Part shown: one piece after another, positions 57,542 to 64,000 of the stretch | Layout of the letters: every line of letters begins with the position of its first letter | How positions within the stretch are numbered: the stretch's first letter is position 1 | From: Acanthosoma haemorrhoidale | Lineage: Eukaryota; Arthropoda; Insecta; Hemiptera; Acanthosomatidae | Assembly: GCA_930367205.1 (NCBI GenBank) | Contig: OV884011.1 | Span: 115,875,866-115,939,865, forward strand | Length of the DNA: 64,000 nt | Reading direction: 5' to 3' | Made by a program: the position numbers and the translations under genes | The notes under the pieces: model-generated | Database searches by the model: none | What the model saw: the letters and a program-made list of their open reading frames with translations, nothing else | Told to the model about the DNA's origin: nothing

Positions 57542-58666
57542 ATATTAGCTTTTTTACTAATCATTACCTTTCAGGAAGTCTGTGAATCGGTATTGATTGG
57601 TAGTCTGTAAATAAATGCTTACCCGTTAGTGGTGAGTTAGTGTTTTATTTGGGTAGGATCTTTTTATCTAAAGAGGTGTGTATGTGTCCGCAGTGTTTGT
57701 CCTTGTATTCGAGTAGTTAGTACAATTTATTCACTTATTCCGCCTCTTGAAGGCAAGGGTTCACGCCTCTACTGTGCATTAGATTCAGTTGGGGATCATC
57801 AATAGATCATTTGAAGCCTAAATACTTCATTTCATTTAAGAATGAGAGTCATGACTGATGCGACTTACAAACATTAGTTAGCTGATATTTTCTAACATTT
57901 TTTCTTGTATTATTCCGTGCCTTATGACGTTGTTAAGTCTATTACTGGGAGAACTGTTCTGTCCCTGTATGTATTGGTTAAGCTAGTATCAATATTTATA
58001 TCCTCCTGAAGAAGTGTCGCTTAGTGATTTCAATGAGTGTGAGAATATAATAACGGTCTTTATTTATGAATTCCAGTTTAGTATAATCAATCAAGTCTCA
58101 TAAGTTTCCCTGTAAGTTATGATTTTCAGAAACTGTATTCAGCTGGAAGTCCTTGCATAATATGCCCAACTCGAATATGACAATGTAATATTCCTTATTG
58201 TTTCTATTCTCATCACACTTCCAGACACTAGCGGTTAACGGAAATTCATCAAGAGTGTGATAAAAAAGGGTTCCCAAAACCTTACCCACCAGCAGCCAGT
58301 TAAAGTATGTGAGTGTATTGAACCAGAAAACCCTTAAAGAAAACCCTCTAAACTATCTATATGTACGGACCGAATTATAAAATAAACTCTGAATATCGGA
58401 TTTAATTATTCAAAACATAAAATGTATTGCCCAACATATTATACTTAATGTAATATTATGTGGCGCCTGCTTGCCTTCATGTACCCACATTCAGCTCAAT
58501 TTTTGTGTGCGGTGTAATTTACAGTGATTAATTTGTGTAAAAATCGTATATAACGGTGTGCTGTAAAATAATGTAATATTGTAAGGCGTAATATCTTAGT
58601 GTAATATACGAATACGGTTTGGACTAGAAAATGTGCCGTAGAAATATGATAGCAAAGAAAAATAAT
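57542..58666. other. AT-rich spacer
   Basis: No feature was supported; the minus-strand ORF at 58098-58289 (63 codons) shows no domain. Confidence 0.4.
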
Positions 58667-58678
58667 TATAAGAAAATT

Positions 58679-59027
58679 TTTTTTTTTTCAGTTTCAAAAC
58701 AATTTTATTAAGATAAAATTACAATCTGCCTTTTATTAGGCAATGAGTAATTGAGATAAATGTCATCATTCATACTATATTTACAATTCATCATTCACTC
58801 GCTCATTCATACAATATTTACAAACAGCCCAGAGGCCCCCCAAGTCCACAAGGGTCACCTCCCTCGCATGCGAAGGAGGAAGCGGAGTCTTGGGGAGTCC
58901 CCCACGCTCCTACGTCAGCAGCGTCACTGGATAAGCCAGCGGAGGCTGACCAAGAGCGCGAGAGCCACAGACGCTCAGGACATGATTAGAGGAACTGGCC
59001 ATTGCCAGAACTCCCACTATCACTTAG
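58679..59027 (-). other. 3' UTR and tail of LINE family I
   Basis: It holds a GC-rich first half, including GGGGGACTCCCC (complement of about 58886-58897), and an AT-rich second half. In the second half GTAAATAT-GTATGAATGA occurs twice. It ends with an AATAAAA-type signal near a GGCAGATTGTAATTTTAT segment and the poly-A. Pieces of it are seen at 2590-2723, 39040-39230 and 51990-52240. Confidence 0.75.
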
Positions 59028-61718
59028 TTATAGCAGGTCACGAGGCCACTGTCGTTTTAATCTCCGAAGAGGATTATAGGGGTGAGTGGTGCAGTGCAAT
59101 GACTGTGCTAGGGAATTAGGGTGGTTGGATAGGTTACTATGGAATTTTATGAACTTGGAAGGGATGAGTTCAAGAATATAGGGTATATTCAGATCATTGT
59201 GAAGGGTTTTGTTGCTGACGTAATAAGGGGCATTTACTATTGTTCTTAGGACTTTTGATTGAAAGGATTGGATGCGCTTGATGTTCGACTTTTTTGCTGT
59301 CCCCCATAGCTCTATTCCGTATGTCCAGATTGGCTTAAGTATAACCTTGTAAATAAGTAGTTTGTTTTCTATTGAGAGGTGGGATGTCCTTCGAAGTAGT
59401 CTGTACAGTTGTCCAAAGCGTCTGTTTAGTTCTTGTCTTTTTAGCCTCGTGTGTGGGTTCCATGTCAGTCTTTTGTCGAGATGGAAGCCTAAATACCGTA
59501 CTGTCTCAGACACAGGGAGAGGAATTGAATTTAAAAAGACTGGTGGACAGGACTTGCGGCAAAGGGTAAAGGTTATGTGGGAACATTTTCCTTCATTGAC
59601 TTTGATTCGCCATTGGTTGCACCAATACTCGATCTCGTCGAGGTGTTTTTGAAGGTTTTGGGATGCTATATTAGGGTCTGGATGGGTTGACAGGACTGCA
59701 GTGTCGTCTGCGAATGTTGCCAAAAAGGTATTGGTGGTAGAGGGGACATCAGCGGTGTATAGATTATAGAGGGTGGGACCCAGGACGCTGCCCTGTGGAA
59801 CTCCTGCTTTAATGGGATAGTAGTTAGAATATTCTAAACCACAGCGGACTTGGAAGAAACGGTTTGAAAGGTAGGATTGTAGGATTAGGAATAGGGTTTG
59901 CGGTAAATATCCTTTGAGCTTGTAAAGCAAGCCTGCGTGCCAGACCCTGTCAAAAGCTTGAGCTATGTCCAGAAAGGCAGCAGTGCAATACTGTTTGGTT
60001 TCAAGGGCTGAGGATATGTGATCAACAACGCGAAGGCCTTGTTGAGCTGTGGAATGTCGTTGGCGGAAACCAAACTGATGACTAGGGTAAAGGTTTTTGG
60101 ATTCAACAATTGGAAGTAGGCGTTTTAATAGGAGTTTTTCAAATATTTTTGAGAGGATAGGGAGTAGGCTAATTGGACGGTAAGATGAGGCGTCATTGGG
60201 TGGTTTACCGGGTTTGGCGAATAAGACAATAATGGAATGTTTCCAGAGGAGAGGAAAGTGCGTCGTTCGGATAATGCAATTATATATATAGGTTAGGAAG
60301 ATTATGGCTTTAGGAGGAAGTTGTTGGAGGATTCGAGGAGTAAGGAGATCATATCCTGGAGATTTTCGGTAAGGTAATTTTTTCAGAAGATATTTAACCT
60401 CGGAGGGGTTAACGGCTTTTGGTGGTAGTGAGAGAGGGATAGGTGAAGTGAGGAAATCTTCAACAGTTGGACGGTGATTATTGTTTTGAGGAGTAAGATG
60501 AGGAGTGAAAGTATGGGAAAGATGCAGTGCAAATTCTTCCGCCCTCTCGCCATCCGAAGCCGCCCAGGACCCATCATCACGACGGAGTGGGTGTGAAACA
60601 GGATGGTATTTTAGGATTTTCTTAGTTAGATTCCATAAGGAGTTGTCCCTGGTAGACAGGGAGGAGAGATAGGAATTGAAAGAATCGGAACGGAAGGATG
60701 CCAATTGCCGCTTTACCAGCCTGCAGTACTGATTGTATGAGCGACGATCAGCAGGATGTCGGGATCTTTGCCACACTGTTCTTGAGTGGCGTTTGGATTT
60801 GATTAGGTCTTTGAGATACTGAGGTAAAGGATTTTGATTGTGAATTTTTAGGTGACGGTGGGGTGACGATGCCTCCCAGGCCGACCTCTGGATCAGAGTA
60901 GTGAAGGAATGCACTGCATCGTCTAGGTCTTGGGATGTTTTCAGAGGTACTTTGAGGTCTACAGAGTCTGTAAGAATCTGGCGGAAGTGGTCCCAGCCCA
61001 CTGGGCCCCTAATAAATGAAGGAGGAGGCAGTTTGTGAATTGGATTTAGGGAAATGGTTAATAATAAGGGGCTATGGTCGGAGGAAAGGTCATCGAGGCG
61101 CTTGAGTGAATAGTTTAGTGTTCCTAAACTATTGTAGAAAAAGAAGTCAAGGAGATCAGGATTTCGGTTGGGATCAGATGGCCAATAGGTGGCTGTGTCA
61201 GGAGAGATAGTGGAGCAATGTCTCCGTGTGAGTGCAGACAGCAAAGCACGTCCTCGTGTATTTGTGGATCTTGAGCCCCAGTGCTGGTGCTTTGCGTTAA
61301 AGTCCCCACCCACAAGGAAACGATGCCCGATGGAGTCTAGAAAGGAGATGAATTGGGAATTGGTAATGGATTTATTGGGAGGGCAGTACACTGATGCTAG
61401 AGTAAGGGGAAAAGTGAGGGTGGTGATTGACACTGCAGTGGATTGAAGGAAATCATGTGCTACCAAAGGAACTAGGTGGTGGGATATGGAGTTATGGACA
61501 ATGACAGCGGTACCTGCATGAGCTCTTCCATCAGGGTGATCAGTTCGATAAGTCTGGTACTGTCGAACGGTAAATGGTCGTTTACTTGTAAGTCTTGTTT
61601 CAGTAATTAGAGCTACGTCGATGTTTTTGTCATGGAGTAATGCTGTCAGTTCGTTAGTGTGGGTGCGAACACCATTCGCATTCCAAAGGAGAATGGATAA
61701 GGAGTCAGAAGGATCCAC
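59028..61718 (-). CDS. ORF2 endonuclease/reverse transcriptase (LINE family I)
   Basis: An uninterrupted frame of 896 codons, the usual length for Jockey-clade ORF2. N-terminal endonuclease (residues 1-~225): ILLWNANGVRTHTNEL, VALITETRLTS (catalytic Glu), ASVYCPP, FLVGGDFNAKHQHWGS, NPDLLDFFF and DDLSSDHSPLLLT (catalytic His). RT (~440-740): WKHSIIVLFAKPGKP, SSYRPISLLPILSKIFEK, FGFRQRHSTAQQ, AAFLDIAQAFDRVWH (motif A), KAGVPQGSVLGPTLYNLYTA and the catalytic FADD at residues 669-672. The C-terminus ends YNPLRRLKRQWPRDLL with no RNase H. The frame follows the ORF1 stop directly, in the same frame (TAA then GTG GAT CCT); no ATG appears near the beginning, so initiation would need GTG, re-initiation or read-through. 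The 5' truncation of the element probably keeps it silent. Confidence 0.95.
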   Translation of the reverse strand: MDPSDSLSILLWNANGVRTHTNELTALLHDKNIDVALITETRLTSKRPFTVRQYQTYRTDHPDGRAHAGTAVIVHNSISHHLVPLVAHDFLQSTAVSITTLTFPLTLASVYCPPNKSITNSQFISFLDSIGHRFLVGGDFNAKHQHWGSRSTNTRGRALLSALTRRHCSTISPDTATYWPSDPNRNPDLLDFFFYNSLGTLNYSLKRLDDLSSDHSPLLLTISLNPIHKLPPPSFIRGPVGWDHFRQILTDSVDLKVPLKTSQDLDDAVHSFTTLIQRSAWEASSPHRHLKIHNQNPLPQYLKDLIKSKRHSRTVWQRSRHPADRRSYNQYCRLVKRQLASFRSDSFNSYLSSLSTRDNSLWNLTKKILKYHPVSHPLRRDDGSWAASDGERAEEFALHLSHTFTPHLTPQNNNHRPTVEDFLTSPIPLSLPPKAVNPSEVKYLLKKLPYRKSPGYDLLTPRILQQLPPKAIIFLTYIYNCIIRTTHFPLLWKHSIIVLFAKPGKPPNDASSYRPISLLPILSKIFEKLLLKRLLPIVESKNLYPSHQFGFRQRHSTAQQGLRVVDHISSALETKQYCTAAFLDIAQAFDRVWHAGLLYKLKGYLPQTLFLILQSYLSNRFFQVRCGLEYSNYYPIKAGVPQGSVLGPTLYNLYTADVPSTTNTFLATFADDTAVLSTHPDPNIASQNLQKHLDEIEYWCNQWRIKVNEGKCSHITFTLCRKSCPPVFLNSIPLPVSETVRYLGFHLDKRLTWNPHTRLKRQELNRRFGQLYRLLRRTSHLSIENKLLIYKVILKPIWTYGIELWGTAKKSNIKRIQSFQSKVLRTIVNAPYYVSNKTLHNDLNIPYILELIPSKFIKFHSNLSNHPNSLAQSLHCTTHPYNPLRRLKRQWPRDLL

Positions 61719-62477
61719 TTATGGATTTTGTTTAACGGGGATAAGGTAGGAGACAAGATTTGTAAGAAGGGAAATGAGAGGGGTAATTAGGGTTCTGAAC
61801 TCTGTAAGGAATGAGGTTAAAAGGCTGGTGAGATCTGAAGAGCTTGAAGGTGGTGGGATATGCGAGATGTGTGGTTGAGGATGGGATTGAGTTTGCTGGT
61901 TGACGGGATGAACGGAGTGCTGGGGAAGAAGAACTTGTGGAGGAGGAGTGGGCAATGCCTGTGACTGCTCTCTGTTCCGAACAGCGTCAGCAAAAGATAC
62001 TGAAGGCCTCAAACTTCTGGCGGGGGCGCTTCTTGGGCTGCCTGTGGCTGGCGTTTCTTCTTCAGGACGACTACGTTGTTCGCTTCTGGACTTCAGAATT
62101 CTATATGCCGCACAGCCTTTATAGTTTGCCGGGTGGCCTTGTTGACAGAGCACGCATACAGCAGGTGATTTTAGGGGCTTCTTGCACAATTCGCTTTTGT
62201 GCTGCCCACTGCACTTTACACACCTGGGAGGGTGGTAGCAGTATGATTTTGTATGCCCATATGCTTGACAATTATGACATTGAACTATATCGCGTTTCGG
62301 GTAAGGCTTTTCGACCTGGACTCTTGTGTAATACAAGTGGGTGAGGTCGTAGATTTTTTCCACTCCAGGTGTTCGCTCTAGTTCCACAAAGAATAAGGGC
62401 AGTGGTGTCTTGATTTTTGCATTATTTTCTTGTGTTTCCTCACGGAGCACATTTGTAATTTGGCGAACCTTGTATCC
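61719..62477 (-). CDS. ORF1 gag-like zinc-knuckle protein, 5'-truncated (family I)
   Basis: About 252 codons of the nucleic-acid-binding ORF1 protein, open from the element's truncated 5' end. It starts GYKVRQITNVLREETQ, the end of the PRE_C2HC-like region, with PLPLFFVELERTPGVEKIYD following. Three CCHC knuckles come next: CHNCQAYGHTKSYC, CVKCSGQHKSELC and CVLCQQGHPANYKGC. Then a basic/Ser/Pro linker (RSEQRSRPEEETPATGSPRS), a Pro/Gln/His-rich stretch, and a hydrophobic C-terminal end (SLLTNLVSYLIPVKQNP). It stops with TAA at 61719-61721, immediately before ORF2. No genuine start codon remains. Arrangement and knuckle spacing match the family II ORF1 at 34894 although the sequences differ. 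Confidence 0.93.
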   Translation of the reverse strand, partial: GYKVRQITNVLREETQENNAKIKTPLPLFFVELERTPGVEKIYDLTHLYYTRVQVEKPYPKRDIVQCHNCQAYGHTKSYCYHPPRCVKCSGQHKSELCKKPLKSPAVCVLCQQGHPANYKGCAAYRILKSRSEQRSRPEEETPATGSPRSAPARSLRPSVSFADAVRNREQSQALPTPPPQVLLPQHSVHPVNQQTQSHPQPHISHIPPPSSSSDLTSLLTSFLTEFRTLITPLISLLTNLVSYLIPVKQNP

Positions 62478-62489
62478 TATAAGAAAATT

Positions 62490-64000
62490 AAGAAATTTTT
62501 ACAGCAATTAGTTTTTTTGGAGTTGTTAGTTTAATTTTTGGTTCGTAAAATACCTAAGTCTGCAAATTTTACATCCATTTATTATTTTTGTATTTGCCCT
62601 TTGAAGTTGCCACTAGATGCCTTCGGATCGCGTTTTAATTTAAACTAACACGATGGTTAATAATCTTTATTTGGATATTTTTAGTTTAACTACCTCCAAG
62701 GATTTCATCTATAGTTCAATGCTATCATTTTAGGCATTTATTTTTAAATGAAATTGAGCTTGATAGGTTGTTCATAATTATATATAAATTTCCAAATAAA
62801 CAATCCATTGCAAGGATAGATAAATTACCACCTTAATTATAGTAGATCTGTAACTTCTCAATAATTATTATAAACTTCCAATTTGTGTTAAGGAATATTG
62901 ATTTAATTAGCACACTTATTATTCCAACGTGGTTCAGAACCGTGGATTAACTTTACATTATTTAGCCAGAGTTGATTTTCTCTGATTTTACTCTGTAGAA
63001 GTTGTTTCTCTTTACGGAAAATGAAATAGCGTGTTAGAACTTTGATCTAAACTTTGTTTCATTATCATCGGGTACATTTTACTAAACCTATGCTGAAACA
63101 ACAAACTGAAAATTGTGAATTCTAAATATCCTGGACTACGTACACTAAAATCACAAGGCGTTGTTGACTATAACATTTTACGCCGTAAAAAACAACTAAC
63201 AACCCACCAAAATACAAATGAACTAAAAATACATATTCCATGAAGAGATATTATATATAGATGTTCGTATAATAAGTTATCGTCTCCCGGCTGTAGGCGA
63301 GCAAAAAAGAGAGAATAAGGATGGTAATATTACACACAGGTACGATTGTTAACTGGCTTTATTATCTTCTCATGCTCTACATATAAACAGGCTCTGTTTA
63401 CATTAGGCCCTGTAGTATTAGGCTTAACATTGTGTTGCCACTAGCCATAACATATATATATATATAGGAACAGTTAGTCCCTGAAAAAAAATTGGCATCA
63501 CCAAAAGTTAGTAGCTAACGAATTAATTACAAATCCACAAAAAAACTTGACCTTTGTTATAGTTTCCACTAGTGTACTTGGCGAAATTCGTTACTACATT
63601 GAATCTAAGATCATATTTCAGATCTTAGGTAACCTCGGTTCGTTCTAAAGATTACTTTTAGCTGATATTTAACGAAGAAATGCTAACGATTTTATATCTT
63701 AAGATCTTGGTTTTGTTCAAGTAGTTAATAGAGTGCGTGTCAGCAAGTAATACATATAATTTTGGTATCATTCACAAATAAATTTAAGAATATTCAATCA
63801 AATAATAATAATCTTTAAAATATTCTTTTTTTCCGCCACTATTATTTTATGTTTAGTATTGCCATTGAATAAAATATTTATTTGCCTCTTTTTCCGAAAC
63901 TCCAATCATTTCTAGCGTGTTTCAAATTATTAATTTTACTCGAACGGTTATTGGCGAAAATGCTTTTTACGCTTATTAGAGAAGTTAAATTTAACCTTTG
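62490..64000. other. AT-rich spacer to the window end
   Basis: No gene or repeat family was recognised. A short (TA)n tract lies at about 63453-63466. Confidence 0.5.

Larger units (their letters stand above)
58679..62477 (-). mobile_element. LINE family I, long copy with intact ORF2
   Basis: A 3.8-kb Jockey-clade element on the minus strand. From its 5' end it has the truncated ORF1 (61719-62477), ORF2 (59028-61718), a ~340-bp 3' UTR and a short poly-A (T run about 58677-58688). A perfect 12-bp target duplication TATAAGAAAATT flanks it (58667-58678 and 62478-62489). Its 5' truncation removes roughly the first part of ORF1 and any promoter. At least seven further pieces of related elements occur in this window. 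The open ORF2 and clean duplication indicate a fairly young insertion. Confidence 0.95.

Noticed and set aside
59362..59652. Plus-strand ORFs antisense to ORF2 of LINE family I (also 61189-61446 and 61937-62344)
   Set aside because: Shadows of ORF2 and ORF1; no independent signals.
1..64000. Bacterial systems, CRISPR arrays, rRNA or tRNA genes
   Set aside because: No operon-like gene spacing, Shine-Dalgarno-led ORFs, regular spaced repeats or rRNA landmarks were seen; tRNA genes cannot be fully excluded without a covariance-model search.

Overview
This is a stretch of eukaryotic, almost certainly arthropod (probably insect) nuclear DNA. It is AT-rich, gene-poor and full of transposable elements. 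The evidence is the element types: Jockey-clade non-LTR retrotransposons with a three-knuckle gag and an endonuclease/reverse-transcriptase ORF, a mariner with TA-flanked inverted repeats, Ty3/gypsy LTRs with 5-bp target duplications, and a pogo/Tigger-like fragment. No bacterial gene, operon, rRNA, tRNA or CRISPR array was recognised. The species cannot be told from the sequence; Hemiptera would fit but that is a guess.

Layout. 0-9 kb: AT-rich spacer, a scrap of LINE family I (2.3-2.7 kb) and an AT-rich dispersed repeat (5.2-6.1 kb, again at 8.7-10.5 kb). 9-14 kb: a 1,197-bp dead mariner nested in the second copy of that repeat; directly beside it a 795-bp chimeric element with 166-bp inverted ends holding gypsy RT and LTR fragments; then a decayed coding region on the minus strand (13.4-14.1 kb) split by a 108-bp LINE stub. 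17-30 kb: a solo gypsy LTR (17.2-18.2 kb), small repeats, a 5'-truncated family II LINE (24-25.8 kb), a LINE remnant and a second solo LTR (29.3-30.2 kb). 30.8-36 kb: a nearly complete family II LINE (ORF1 and ORF2 overlapping at ATGA, one nonsense codon in the RT) sitting in an older relative. 37-49 kb: the inverted partner of a 28.7-kb repeat, a family I fragment, two more solo LTRs and some exon-like islands. 49-56 kb: two oppositely oriented pieces of a third LINE family, a Tigger-like remnant and a nested duplication. 57-62.5 kb: a family I fragment and a 3.8-kb family I LINE whose 896-codon ORF2 is uninterrupted.

How the parts work together. The only recognisable proteins are those of selfish elements. 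In each Jockey-type element ORF1 (RNA-binding zinc-knuckle protein) and ORF2 (endonuclease plus reverse transcriptase) are made from one transcript and copy it into a nicked target. The 12-bp target duplications and oligo-A tails seen here are products of that process. Host-gene evidence is limited to four short islands with good splice signals (22833-22915, 38963-38977, 47179-47232, 48243-48319). They suggest the window may lie in large introns, but none is proven. I found no clearly new biological system. The best leads are the chimeric inverted-repeat gypsy derivative at 10.5-11.3 kb, the TAA-GTG ORF junction of the 59-62 kb LINE, the split LINE at 49.9/53.5 kb, and the exon-like islands.
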